Assembly (NCBI RefSeq): GCF_011075055.1 | Contig: NC_058152.1 | Span: 7,502,001 to 7,566,000 of the forward strand | DNA from: Mangifera indica | Lineage: Eukaryota; Streptophyta; Magnoliopsida; Sapindales; Anacardiaceae | Length of the DNA stretch: 64,000 bases | Reading direction: 5' to 3' | In this document: positions 50,662 to 63,435 of the stretch, piece by piece | Layout: each line of letters opens with the position of its first letter | Numbering within the stretch: position 1 is the first letter of the stretch | Translations under genes and position numbers: made by a program | The notes under the pieces: model-generated | Told to the model about the DNA's origin: nothing | Seen by the model: only the letters and a program-made list of their open reading frames with translations | Database searches by the model: none

Positions 50662-51591
50662 GGAAATAGACTATTACCTACCCAAATTTTAGCCTAATCT
50701 CAAAATCTTATCCATGATAGGTGAAAAGCCCAAACACCCACTTATGGACTAACTATTGTCCAAACTATCAGTTAAGGGTAGGGGTAAAATCATCATTTTA
50801 CCTATAAACCTTAAAACGTTTAAATTTTTATCATTTTCCCCTCCAGATTTTAAAAACTAATACTTCAACCCATCCTCAAAGTTTGAAAAGTTTAGATTTT
50901 ACCCAAAAGATTTACTTCCTTCTTCAGCTACCATCATTCTGATTGATGCCCGATGCTTTCCACTGATCTTTTATCTCTAGCTATAAAGGACAACGAAGGA
51001 CAACCTTTTATCGCTCAGATTTGGATGATGAAATGTCATCCAAATCTAGAAGAAGAGATGAAGGATGATGTTTTGTTGTCTTTTGTCACATCATCCATAA
51101 GTGATGACAAAGGACGACGAAGTGTCATCCTTCATCGTGTCACTAAGACGATGAAGAATGATGTTTTATCGTCCTTTATCATTGCATCTGGATGACACGA
51201 CGAAGGATCATGAAATGTCATCCTTTAGTCTCTTCTTCTAGATCTGGATGATGAAATATCGTCCTTTGTAGTTGAAGATGGAAGATTGATGGAAAACATT
51301 AGTCGTCAGTTGGAATGATGGTGGCCGCAGAAGGAAGCAAACCCTAGGGATGAAATCTAAACTTTTCAAACTTTGAGGATAGGTTAAAGTGTTAGTTTTT
51401 AAAAGTTAGATAGAGAGTGATAAAAATTTCAAAGTTTTAAAGTTTATAGATAAAATAACAATTTTACCCCTATCTCTAATTGAAAATTTGGATAGCAATT
51501 AGACCATAAGTGGGTATTTGAGTTTTTCATCTGTCATGGGTGTGATTTTAAGATTGGACTAATATTTGGGTAGGAAATTGTCCTTTTTCCC
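50662..51591. mobile_element. Mutator-like fold-back element 3
   Basis: About 930 bp, arms about 300 bp and about 80 % identical when one is inverted (CCTACCCAAATTTTAG against CCTACCCAAATATTAG reversed from the right). It is flanked by TTTGCAAAA at 50653-50661 and 51593-51601; because TTTTGCAAAA is palindromic the edge may shift by one base. The core is built of GGATGATG / CATCATCC-type repeats, which leaves the accidental open frame 50953-51195. Same family as 27439-28196. Confidence 0.85.
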
Positions 51592-51601
51592 TTTTGCAAA
51601 A

Positions 51602-52450
51602 CTTTTGGGGCTAGAATATAATTTTACACGTGGTAAATAACAATTAAAATTTAATTTTAATTGGTTGTATATGCATTATTGTATGCATGTATGGTGTTCA
51701 GTACATAGCCAAAGAACCAATGTGAATTTTTTTAATTTAATTTTTATTTGATTATCTTTGGGTTATGATTCTCAAATAAGGTATGTGCATCTTGCCTTAA
51801 TCCCTATTCTTCTTTAGTTTATTTTTTTATTTTATTTTTCTAGAATTATGTAACTAGAAAACAAAACTATATAATTATTGAATATTAAGTCTAAGATGCG
51901 GCTTTAACCTAACAAGCGGCTTTAATCTGATGAGACGAATTAATTGAAATCCATAAGATTAAGTCTAAGATTAAACTGGTGTCTTCCAATATGATGTCCT
52001 GATTAAGCCCATGTTTGTTGGATCTTTGTTCAACAAAGTGAAGGGTAAACTTCTACCAAGTGGCAAATTAAGAAATATTTATATTGGGTCTGACTTAACT
52101 AGCGTATTTTGCTTATTTGCCAAAGTGGAGGTTAAGTCTATTACAGGTATGAGTAAGGATGCATTTGTCGATGCAAAGAGTATATAGTATTCACCCTACC
52201 AAAACTGAGAATCATAGGCTTTTTTGATTAATTTGAACTTATTTGCCAAAATGAAAGGGAAAATTAAGTTAGTAGGGTCTCGGTCCACTAGAAAGTTTAC
52301 CAGAACTTTTCAAGTACAATAGTGAGGGCTATTAGCTTCAGGAAAATAGTAAGAGCATTTTAATCAATTAAATCCATAATTAAAATGAATATTAATTATA
52401 AATAAAATTGCTAATTCCTTTATCTATAAATTATAGATCAAATAATCACC
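51602..52450 (+). other. family B leader
   Basis: Non-coding, AT-rich stretch up to the gag ATG. No convincing primer site could be found, so the LTR-leader border is unknown. Phrases with AAGTCTAAGAT and GCGGCTTTAA recur twice near 51890-51925. Confidence 0.45.
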
Positions 52451-53200
52451 ATGTCAAATATAATAGATCGATCAATTCTCAAAAAGGAAAATAGACTTAT
52501 TGGAAGCAACTTTACTAATTGGTACAAAAATCTTTGGATAATTTTATGTTAGAAAAAGAGCTTGTATATCCTTGTGGGTTCGTTGTCTCTTGAGTTTGGT
52601 CTTGATGCCACCTAGGAGGAAAATGATAATTTTAATAAATATCTTGATGACTTTGTGGAAGTTTAGTGCCTCATGTTGACTTCCATGTCAACTGAGCTTA
52701 AAAAACAACATAAGGAAATAGATGCTCCATCTATACTTACACACTTTCGAGAGGTATATGCTACTCATGTGAAGGTTGAATGATATAAGATGTCAAGTAT
52801 GCTATTTGATTGCAAATACTTTAAGGGAGGATAAGTTGACCCTTTGTAGTTAAGATGATTAGCTATATTTAGTAGTTAGTGAGCTTAGGCTTTATCATGG
52901 ACAATGAGCTTACCATTGATCTGGTGCTAAAATCCCTTCCTAAATCATAGGCTATTTTCATCATTAACTTGAATAAAAAGGAGAAAACTCTTGAAGAGTT
53001 GTTATATATGCTCAGGCAAACTAAGTAAAAGGTATAAAAGGTAACTTCGTCCAATATGCTTGTGGTTGAAGCCCATCCACCTAGATCAAAGGCTAAAGGC
53101 TAAGCCCAACCCAAGGCAAGGAAGTAACTAGATACTACTACTCAGCCAATAGATGATGAAGGGAGGGAAATATTGTTTCTTTTATTATGGCAAAGCTAGT
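52451..53200 (+). pseudogene. copia B gag remnant
   Basis: ATG at 52451 opens MSNIIDRSILKKENRLIGSN, the usual start of this copia gag family (FTNWYKNL follows). Later pieces readable in shifting frames are STELKKQHKEIDAP, LTIDLVLKSLP and KEKTLEELLYML. A degraded CCHC knuckle is near 53170-53215. At least ten stops. Confidence 0.8.
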
Positions 53201-55305
53201 CATTAGAAGAGACATTGTATAACCTTCTTAGAGAATAAGAAGAAGAAGACAACTGAAGTCTTTACTTTAGGTATGTTTGTTATTAAGATAAACTACTCTG
53301 CTTATTCATCCTAAGTTGTAAACAAAAGATATGGTTTTCATATTTTTTCTAATCTGCAAGCACTACGATATAGTAGATTGCTTGCCCAAGGAAAGGTGAA
53401 CTTATATGTTAGAAAGGAGGCACGCGTTGTTGCATTAGCCGTAGGCATTTATTATCTTAGGTTGCTCATTAGGCTAGTTTTAAAATTAGTTAATTGTTAT
53501 TATGTTCCTTCTATTTCTAGAAACTTAGTTTTTGTGTCTATTTTAAACAAAGAGGGAAACTCATTTTTTATTGCTGGTGGTACTATAACCATTAGCTTGA
53601 ATAATATTCTCTATGGAACATATGAATTACATAATAGATTATACATTCTAAAACTGGATAATGATATTCTCAATGTGCAAAGTAATAAATAATTAAAATC
53701 AAATGAACTAAATACCACATATCTGTGGCATTGCAGGCTAGACCACATAGGATCAAAATTTATATCAAGACTTTTTGAATAAAAAATTTTACAATCATTT
53801 GACTTCCAGTCTTATAATGAATATGATCATGACTATTAGATACGGCTAAAACACCCTTTATTAGACACAATGAAAAGGCAACTGAACTATTAGGGATCAT
53901 TCACAATAATATGTGTGGGTCCATGATAATGCATAGTAAATATGGAAAACCCTGCTTTGTCACATTTACTAATGACTTTAGTACATATGACTATGTGTTT
54001 TTTATGAAACACAAGTTTAAATGCTTTGATAAAGTCAAAGAATTCAAGAATGAGATAGAGAAGCAACTTGGAAAACAAATTAAAATCCTTTACAGTAATT
54101 GTAGAAGTGAATAACTGAGTGTTCAATTCAGATTCTCCTTGAAAGAATATGGGATAGTCTCTCAACTGACGTCTCCTTGTACACCACAACATAATGGTGT
54201 ATCTGAACTAAGGAATAAGACCCTGATAAAATTGGTTAGGTTCATGATGAGTTTTACTGATCTATTCATGTCTTTCTGGGGTTATGCCCTAGAGACTACT
54301 ATCTATACACTAAATCATGTCCCATCTAAATTTATGGATAAAAACTCCAAATAAGTTGTGGACTAGGTGAAAACCCAATCTAGACTACTTGAGGATTTAT
54401 GTTAGGAGATTGACTTTAAAAAAGTTGAGCACTAAGTTTGAAAAGTGTATCTTTATAAGGTACTCAAAAATAATTAAGGGATACTACTTCTACCATTTAG
54501 AAGAGTAAAAGTCTTTGTTGCTTATACTGGTGTATTCCTTGAAAAAGAATTCATTCTCAAGAGAAATAATGGGAAAAGGTTGGAACTCGATAAAGTTTTT
54601 GTTCACATGATACCACAGATATTAGACAAGATGATGTACCATCACAAATAATGGATCATGATGAGGAAATTCCTCTATCTCGTGAGGAACAACCTCAGAA
54701 CTGCTATATAGGTTTACATAAGTATGTTGCAAGCCAAAAAGATTTACTTTTCTTATGACTCAATATGGCAACGTACTAGTCATCTCTGATAATAAACCTA
54801 AAACTTATAATAACGCTATCTCAAGTCTAGATCCTAATAAATGGTTAGATGTCATAAAATCTTAAATAGATTCTATGTAACAAAACCAAGTATGAACTCT
54901 GGTGAACATATCTAAAAGAGTAAAACCTGTTAGGTTCAAATAGGTTTTCGAAAAGAAAACTAACATGAAAGGTAACATGCGTACCTATAAAGCACTATTA
55001 GTTACCGAAGGTTTCACACAAAAACATGGCATTAAATATGATGAAACCTTTTTGTCAGTTGCCATGTTTAAGTCTATTAGGATTATACTTACTATTATTG
55101 CATATCATGACTATGAAATCTTTCAGATGGATGTCAAAACTTTTTTCCTAAATAGTAACCTTGTAGAAGACGTTTATATGGTACAACCAGATATTTTCGT
55201 TCTTACTGGATAGGCAAATAAAGTATGTAAGTTGTACAAGTTTATTTATAGGCTTAAGCAGGCTTCCAAAAGTTGGAACATTTGTTTTGATGAAGTTGCA
55301 CAAGA

Positions 55306-55407
55306 GTTTGATTTTATCATTTATTAGAAATGATATACCGAACTCGCAATCAATAAGTTTGATTTTATCATTTATTAGAAATGATATACCGAACTCGTAA
55401 TTAATAA
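55306..55407. repeat. 51-bp tandem duplication in RT
   Basis: Units 55306-55356 and 55357-55407, nearly identical (GTTTGATTTTATCATTTATT at both starts). Confidence 0.92.
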
Positions 55408-55693
55408 AGACTTGGTTATCTAAGTGTTTCTCCATGAAAGACTTAAGAGAAGCAACTTACATTCTTGAGATTAAAATTTATTGAGATAGAAAGTGTAAAC
55501 TCTTAGGCATAAGCCAAAACACGTATATAGATAAGGTGTTGCAAAATTCTTTATGGAGGAATCCAACAAAGAATTTCTACCTATGCCCTATGGTATATAT
55601 CTTTCAAAAGAAATGTGACAATCTTCATAATTTGAAAGAGATAAGATGAGTAAGATCCTATATGCCTCGACTATAAGATCAATCATGTACACC

Positions 55694-58082
55694 ATACTAT
55701 AACACCCCTCTTAAGGGACTTACCCTTATCCAAAATATGCACCCCGAAAGACATAAACTATCATACTTCTATAGTATGCTATTAAAATCATTAAAATACA
55801 AAAAATTCAAATTAAACCCATTATCCCAAAAGTGTACCGAAATGTAGTACCATAATTTAAACATTATCTACAAATTATGGATCAAAGCATTTAATCCAAA
55901 TTAATCCAAACCAATAACAGTCAAATTCAAATGCATTAACATATATAAAAAAATTCACGACAATGTAATGAATGATCTGTGAATGATGACAAAAAACATG
56001 CAAGTCCTTATGTGTCATAATGAGTCATACCACAAGTCTCTTTGCTGCCACCTCACTGTATTAAAACCCTACCTGCAAAATCACACAAAAAGCATGTGAG
56101 TGGATTTACACTCAATAAATAACAAAAGCAATATATGTAGTGGTGTTACTTTCTTCCTAAAAAAAATCTACAGATATATTCTCCAGCATCCTAGATGCCC
56201 ATTTAGATTATTTTAGTGCCTTATGCCCTTATTCATATAACAGGGTGTCATCTCGAATAACTAACCCTTATAGTGTACATCTACGTCCCAAAAGCCATGT
56301 GAAAGCTTATGACATCTCAAATGTCATTCTTATGTGTAATTCATATACATGTCAGTCGAACTTGGGCTGTTGAGACAATATTACTCATACAATGGGTCTT
56401 TAGTCCTCTTCTATCTTTACACATGTATCCCAAATGTTATGACACTTATTGTTGGTATGGAATCACATAGATTTATTAACCCCGTTGCTTTCACTGCCAC
56501 TTTATACATAGTTTGGTGGCTTTTAACATTGTTGTACACAATATCAAACTTTTCAAATTGAATAGGATCCAGTTAGGTACATGTCATCATTCACATAGTT
56601 AGGCATACCCTTATGAATTCCCATTACCAACAACTCTTAGTAGGTCCTCATCATTAAATTTTTTCCATCAATATCCTTTATAAGGATAAGTTTGTCATTT
56701 TTCTAATTTGTATATTCATAGCAAAGCTTCATACAATCTAAATCCATTTCAAAGGATTACACTGCCAAGTTTCCCTCAAACTACATGGGTGTGTACTTTT
56801 TTCACACTAGCATGTATTGCTCAATCTACTTGACATGTTACAAAAACACACAAAAGTGTATCCTTGTGTAGGGCACATGATCGTATACCCTACACCATAC
56901 GAATGTGTATCCATTCCCAATTCCACACCCTTTATATACCCAATATTACATGGGTGAATATTCCTAAATACATAAGTGTGTGTTATATACCTAATCTTAC
57001 ATGGGTGAATATTCCTAAATACATAGGTGTGTGTCTCAGACACACAGGCATGTGCCATTGAAATTCCAAAATTCCAATTCTAAGTCTCCTACGTTTTCCA
57101 CACATCCATATACCACTAAAACTCTTCTAAAAGCAAATATTCCCTAACCAATACTTTACGATACGAATTTATTCCACACTACACATATGAATCAATGAGT
57201 TACACATCATCAACATAACACAACACATACCCAATATGCCTATCCCATTCTACACTACTCCACATACCAATTTTAGTGAATTTTTCATCCTTCTACCAAT
57301 ACAAACAGTTTATAAACATTAAAATAAACAACTATGCATGAAGGGAATTATTACTAAACTAGAATCAAATAATTTTAAACTAAAACTACAACCATAATCA
57401 TAGGAGAACTTAATCAGTCCTTGCTTCCACTATATATATATATATATATATTTAGCTACCTAAGTAATCAAATATCATGTTTATATTCAATTCGGAACCA
57501 TCAATAACACCTAATACAAAATCATCAAAAGAAATCATATTACTTATCTTGATAAAACGATGACACTAGTCTTCCTGTGGTCTTAATTACTCCCAAAGGT
57601 TTCTCTATTAGCAAAATATGACTCTAGCACTCTTCAAACCTCTTTTCTCTCCTGCACGTTTTGCAACTATTTTTATTTTTGGATTAAACAAATGTACACG
57701 GGCATGTATGCTAAACACACGAGCTCGTATGCTGGTTATGAAACATTGAAACCATATTGCAAGATTCCTGCAAAACATATCCTTATCCCAAAATTTAAAA
57801 TTTGCTGACTAGACATGGTGATATACCTTACTTACATGGGCGTGTTTCCCAACTAAATTATATGATATGCGAACAAACCATTTTGCCATTTCCGCCATAT
57901 CATACATGAGGGTGTAACCCCCTATACACAGTCATACATGCCATAAATAATATAATAACTTCTCAAGCACAATCTCACGTAGAAAAAGAAAAATTAAAAA
58001 GACCAAAATAACCTCAAACATACTTATGAATCTTACACATACTGTGTACAGAAGTTAATGTTTCATAAACTTTGAGCATTTA
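55694..58082. mobile_element. gypsy-LTR-like insert in copia B pol
   Basis: Begins near TATAACACCCCTC, like plant gypsy LTRs, and contains ACCTGCAAAATCACACAAAAAG (56070) as at 37876. It has repeated ACATGGGTGAATATTCC blocks (56949, 57000) and CACGGGCATGT words. No protein-coding content. The break in pol lacks about 40 bp of copia sequence, so insertion was not a clean TSD-type event or was followed by deletion. A (TA)n run lies at 57431-57452. Confidence 0.6.
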
Positions 58083-58410
58083 CAGTAGATATCAATCTGA
58101 TCTAGGTGAAAAGCACTAGATGACTATAAAAAATATCCTAAAGTATCTGAGAAGGACTAAGGATGCATTCTTGGTTTATGGAAGGAATTTTAAACTCACT
58201 ATTAGAAGCTATAGTGATACCAGTTTTCAAATTGATTGAAATAATTTTGGTAAGGTTTGTGTTATGTTTAAATGCTGGTACAATTACCTAAAAACACTCT
58301 AAGCAAAGTACATTGGTTGATTCTACGATAAAGTTCATCTTCAAAAGTGACAAAAGAGGTTGTATGGATCAAGAAGTTAATTTTTGAACTTGGAGTAGTT
58401 ATGAGTAGGA

Positions 58411-59289
58411 ATTTGCAAAATGAAACCTTGACTTCCGAAAAGAGACAAAGAGAAGGAATTTGCAACTTTGAGAGCTTTGGACACAAAAAGAAACCTTTAG
58501 GAATCAATACAAGCCACGTGAAGAAATTGTTTTGTCATTGGAGGACAAGTAGGTGACTCTTTCCTCAATGGATTATATTTTAATTATATGCTATAAAATG
58601 GATCATTCTGAATGTTTAAAGATTTCTGTGATTATATTTGAAGTGTTGATCAACTGTTACATATGGATTGATGAAACTACTTAAGATTTCAGTTATGTTA
58701 ATGATGATATTAATTCAATTGTTTACATTATTTGATTATGTCTATATTAGTATGTTGATGGAATAAGTTACTAACACTGGATAAAACTTATTATAGGGAT
58801 CTTTGATAGTTTTATATGGACACATGCATATATTCCTTTTGATGTTTATGATAAGTAGAAATTGGGTTGTAAAGATGTATGTAATTGATTTTGGTAGATA
58901 ATGCCATGATAAGTTAATTTTGGTAGATAATGCCATGATTATTGGTAATGTTAAAATGGAGTAGGGATCCATGTTGGATAAATAATTGAGTCACAATATG
59001 ATTCAAGAAGTGTATATGTTTTTTGGGAGACTAGAAAATACAGTTATATCAATTCATAATTCTGAAAAAAAAAACACTATACTCCCGTGTATAAGGATAC
59101 ACAATAAGTAAAATAATTCTCATGTAGGAAGCACATGGAATTGTTAATTTAGGAATGCATATATGCCTGTGTGTTATAGGACACATAGTCATGTATATCA
59201 CCCTATAAAATTTTCTAGGCACCAATAACCGGCTATGTATATTTAATGGCTCCTTTAACCTTCACGATGCTAGAGAAAAGTAAACTATC
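58411..59289. other. unassigned stretch after truncated copia B
   Basis: 58411-58556 continues an open frame (FESFGHKKKPLGINTSHVKK) of unknown origin. A 30-bp unit with TTTTGGTAGATAATGCCATGA is repeated at about 58888-58945. 59080-59220 has gypsy-LTR-like CCCGTGTATAAGG and TGTGTGTTATAGGACAC words. Confidence 0.4.
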
Positions 59290-60092
59290 CAAGCATTATA
59301 GGGTGGTACCTTAGTATCTAAGTAAAATACAAACATGAAAGAGAAAATCCAAACGAAAAGGCTACTAGGACTCTTGACTGGAATCACTATTCAAGGTAAA
59401 AGGAGAGAGCACAAAACTAATGGTTAGAGTTTTTATGTTTTATGTATACTTATATAATTTACATAAAAAGCATGTCTTTTATATATATGTGCAGGTAACT
59501 ATACACGATTGGAATTCCAAGCACACATGACACCCTTAATGCACAAATGCATTACTAGCATGAAAGATTGTCCAGTTAGCATCTATTAGGCTATTTGCAC
59601 GACTGGTATACATGTGTGTACTAACTAGCATAACCAAAGCTTGAACGGTTGGCACATACATATGTATCGATCAACATAGCCAAGACTTGCATAGCCAACA
59701 CATAAATGTGTGTTGGGAAAATTGATTTTGTTATAATATGTTGGCTAGTATTATGCATTTGCATAAACAACACCTCTCTTAACAAGTGCACGATTGACAC
59801 TTGGTCAAGGCATGGTCAAACTGAATCCTCTCAACCCATAGGCAAAACCAATCTATTGGTGATTTCTCTCTCTCTTAGCCCTGAACACTATGATTGACAA
59901 TAAATAATCCATTTATTTGAGTTCAACTGAACTTCTTTATGTGTGTGACCCAAAAGCTTTCTATTGAACTAATAGTGTTTGCATTCGGGGTAAATCTAAA
60001 CACTGACTAAGATTGGCCTTTAGCAAAACATTAGAACTACTTAGAGAATAGAGTGTCAATAGACATCCTTTAACCTTTTACAACATGACAAT
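59290..60092 (-). repeat. family B LTR fragment, reversed
   Basis: Reverse complement follows the middle-to-late part of the B LTR (matches 60990-61730 reversed and 16830-17420). It is cut at 60092 by a plus-strand LTR. Confidence 0.75.
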
Positions 60093-60760
60093 TGTTGGGG
60101 TTGGTACACTAGAGCCAATCCCCATAACAACACAAGTTCATTAATAAAGGGCATATTTTTAATCAACTATGACATTCTTTGTCTATAAAACATATTAATA
60201 TATGCTTAAACAAATGTCCTAAGAGTGATTAACCCATGACGAGGAGATCAATGCTCAACACTTGATCGTGAGAACCCTATGTGTATATTAGGTGGTTATT
60301 CTTAAAACGTTCATAACTCTGATATTATCATGACCAAGGGCACGAGTAATAGTGATAAAGTTATCATAGTGTTGAACAACCTCATTGAAAGATGATGACA
60401 ATTCTCAGATGTCAAAGTTATTTACTGATAACTTGGTACAACACATAAGTGCACATAGTAGGCGTGTTCACTGAATTAACCCACCAAGAGGATTCCATAT
60501 GGATAGTTGCTCCAATGTTTATGGAATATATTCTCTTAGTAAAGAGAGTAACATATGATCTTTAGACTTGAGGTCATTGATCTATTTTGTATAAGGATTA
60601 GTTTGGTTTGACACTAGTCCAACATAATATGGTTAGAAGATTACTAGAAAGGTTATGATTACCCATATCAAAATTTGTACAAAAGCTATAGTAGATCAAT
60701 TAAGATTCATCACTACTGAGCACATGAGTTGATATCTCAATTAGACCCTCTAACAGATGA
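60093..60760 (+). repeat. family B LTR fragment, forward
   Basis: Starts TGTTGGGGTTGGTACACTAG, an intact LTR start, and follows 10552-10950 and 16411-16650. It is lost after about 670 bp. Confidence 0.8.
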
Positions 60761-60778
60761 TTGGCTTTGATGCATGTT

Positions 60779-60791
60779 GGCTTTGATACTA
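60779..60791 (-). other. primer binding site of the reversed LTR
   Basis: Reversed it reads TAGTATCAAAGCC, two changes from the initiator tRNA-Met complement, immediately inside the LTR end at 60793. Confidence 0.75.
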
Positions 60792-60792
60792 T

Positions 60793-62250
60793 TGTAGGGT
60801 TTTTAGGGTGTTGATAATTAGCAACGTAAAGAAATTTAAATTTAAAAACTAAAACAATTCTAAAAACCCCACCTAGGATACCGTTTCAAACATAGTAATC
60901 ATGAAATATGCAAAACACTCATAGGGTGTTTAAAAATTGATACCTGCATTGATGGCTGTTTCAACCTTTATGTGACCTGAGATAGTATGTTATCTAACTT
61001 TCATGAGATGACACAAACATAAACAATGGAAATCTAAGTAATGAGGCTACTAAGGATTTTGACTGTAATTATTGTTTGCAATAAAAGGAGAGAGTGCAGA
61101 ACTACTGGTTAAAGTTTTGTGTTTTGTGTATGGTTATTCTTTTTATGCAAAAAATCATGTCTTATATATATGTGCAAGTATTTGAGCACTGCTAAAATTC
61201 TAAGCTTACATGACACCTTCAACACACAAATGCACAACTGGTATGAAAGATTGTCCAGCCAGCATCCATTAAGGTCATTTACACGGCTGGCACACATACA
61301 TGTACCGATTGACATAGCCATAAACTTATAAGGCTAGCATATATATATGCGTCAGTTGACATGTTTATGTTACAAGGTGTTAGCAGACATCATGCATTTG
61401 GATGGTCAAAACATCTCTCACCAAGTGCACAGTTGACATTTAGTCAAGGCATGGTCAAACTAAGTCTTTTCAACCCGTTAGGAAAACCTAGTCCATTAGT
61501 GATCATTTTCTCTTGGCCTTGAACACTAGAATTATCAACAAACAATAAACTCTTCTGAGTTTGATTTAATTCCTTTATGCATGTGATCCATAAACTCTCT
61601 ATAGAGTCAGTAGTATTCAAATTCATGACGAATTTGGACACAGATCAAGATTAGCCTCTAGTAAAGATCATGGCCACTCGAACAATAAAGTATTAATAGA
61701 TATCTCTTAAGCTTTTGCAACATCACAATTATATGTAATTCAGTCTTTTCGTCAACCAATATCTCTTAAGGCTAAGACATAGAAGTATGTCTTTCTCATT
61801 AGTTTCTAAGTATGAATTGATACACATCAATGACTAACACGAATTGGACTACAACCTCATCCCATTGTGGCCACAGATTCAAGTAGTTATAGATATCATT
61901 TAATATTCTCATGTGAGATATCTTCTTCTATGCTCAAGAGTAACGAATCTTTTATCGATCAACCATAGCCTTCATGTATTTCACGATATGGCCAATTACT
62001 ATTTTTATAGTTACCCCAATTATAGTGGCACATTAGATAGTGTCAAACCATACTGCTCCTTATAGAAGACAATCTGACAACCTCAAGTTAAAGAATTACA
62101 TGCACCTATAATGTTCAGAGGATTTATTCTATAGACACTACAACTATCATCTATATAGATATCCTTTGATCAAGTTAGTTTGATGAACACGTCTATAACA
62201 TGCATTTATATGTTACACTAAGTTATCTATAACAACTTTGACATATCATC
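60793..62250 (-). repeat. family B 5' LTR, reversed, start missing
   Basis: The LTR end (CCTAAAAACCCTACA reversed) is at 60793. Homology runs to about 62245, so the first 300-odd bases of the LTR are missing at the junction with a gypsy fragment. The internal region of this element is essentially gone. Confidence 0.8.
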
Positions 62251-62259
62251 CTAGATACA

Positions 62260-63435
62260 TGTGCGATGGTAGGGGAGGCTGAAGTCTCACTACTTTTTGG
62301 CCAAGGCGGACTCATTGACAACTAAAAACTAATTAAAGGTTGTGGAAAAGGTCATAAAGTTGTTTGAGATAACAAATTATGGAAAGATCTAATATGTTAC
62401 CTACTTGATGAGAGTTAATGCTAAGATTTAGTGGTAGGCACTGAAAGATACCCAATAGACTGATTTAATGACTTAAGCCGAGTTTAGGGAGGCCTTTGAG
62501 AAAGAATTTATGTCACCAAATATTTTATATGTTTGGGTTCATGAGTATTTAAATTTGAGACAAGAACACATGACAAAAAGAGAGTTCTTCATTAGACTTA
62601 ATGCATTGGCCTGATATACCCTACGTGTAACAAGCACAGACAAAGGAAAGATAAAGATTTTCCTCAATAGGCTATAATCAAATATTGCAAAAGATATGCT
62701 GACTAGTGACAACCTTTCTAAATCTTATATAGAGGTATTGGGTAAAACCTAATGGTCAGAAGCCATGAGATTGAGGATGGGCTGAAAGAGGGGAAAACAG
62801 TATAAGTCTACCCTACTAGTGCCAAGATATAACTAGTGCACCCATAAAGGTAATTGAGACAGTAAAGGAAACAGAAACCTTTAGTCCTAAGATTCTAAAA
62901 AGCATTGGAAGGGTAAGAGTTGAGATGTGAGGAGAGGCCTAGGAGGCATGAGCAATCGAGGCAAAAGGAGAACCTTACCTATCATAAATATGACCATAGG
63001 CATTCTAATGAATGTATAACAAGTCAGAGGGTCTACTTTTAGTATAAACAGTTAGGTCATTTTGCCCATGAGTGCACAACAACAACATCAACCCCTATTA
63101 AGTAAACACTAGAAGGAGGACAAACTAGGGTTTATACAGTGACCCAGACTTAGGCTGAGACCAACCCATTTACTGTTGTGGGTCAATTAACTTTTCGTTG
63201 TTATCCATTATATGTATTAATTAATTTTAGTGCTACTCACAATTTTATTGTCCGAGGGATTATTAAGAGGCCCAAATTAGAGCCTATTTTTATAACTAAC
63301 ATTAGCATTAAGATGCTTGATAAAGATAAAATATTAAGCAACTAGATTATAATAGGTGAGTCAGTAGTCTTGGAAGTCCACCAGATGGTCATAGACTTGA
63401 TCATGTTTGACATGTCATATTTTGACATCATCTTT
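62260..63435 (+). pseudogene. gypsy gag-protease relic
   Basis: Gag-like pieces include FREAFEKEFMSP (about 62487), YLNLRQEHMTKREFF, LNALA and RLTSTDKGK-type sequence. The knuckle region reads YKQLGHFAHEC (about 63036-63069) with its first two cysteines replaced. The protease is GQLTFRCYPLYVLINFSATHNFI (about 63180-63250), where the active site D-S-G reads N-F-S. RT is absent. Stops are frequent. This gypsy family differs from that at 10951. Confidence 0.75.

Larger units (their letters stand above)
47858..58410 (+). mobile_element. copia family B element with nested insertions
   Basis: 5' LTR-like sequence from 47858, two Mutator-like fold-backs (49819-50644, 50662-51591), leader, gag (ATG 52451), pol (53370-55690 and 58083-58410), and a 2.4-kb foreign block between the two pol pieces. 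Its pol closely matches 8080-10551. Sequence stops being copia at about 58410, before the end of RNase H, and no 3' LTR follows. Confidence 0.8.
53370..58410 (+). pseudogene. copia B pol remnant, interrupted
   Basis: Pre-integrase (53378-53692: CYYVPSISRNLVFVSIL, GGTITISLNNILYGT), HCRLDHIGS finger part (53733-53759), integrase with CTPQHNGVSE (about 54178-54207) and TTIYTLNHVPSKF, RT with RTYKALLVTEGF (54982) and QMDVKTFFLNS (55124). The segment that should hold YVDD is missing and replaced by a 51-bp direct duplication (55306-55407). RT then resumes with MKDLREATYIL. Pol is cut at about 55693 and resumes at 58083 (YQSD), then RNase H to 58410. Family-typical cleavage and polymerase functions are lost. 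Confidence 0.85.

Noticed and set aside
50953..51195. 80-codon frame in fold-back element 3
   Set aside because: Produced by the GATGA-type short repeats of the loop; no transposase features.
61109..61331. Two overlapping 70-codon frames on opposite strands
   Set aside because: Both lie inside a reversed family-B LTR and are accidental.
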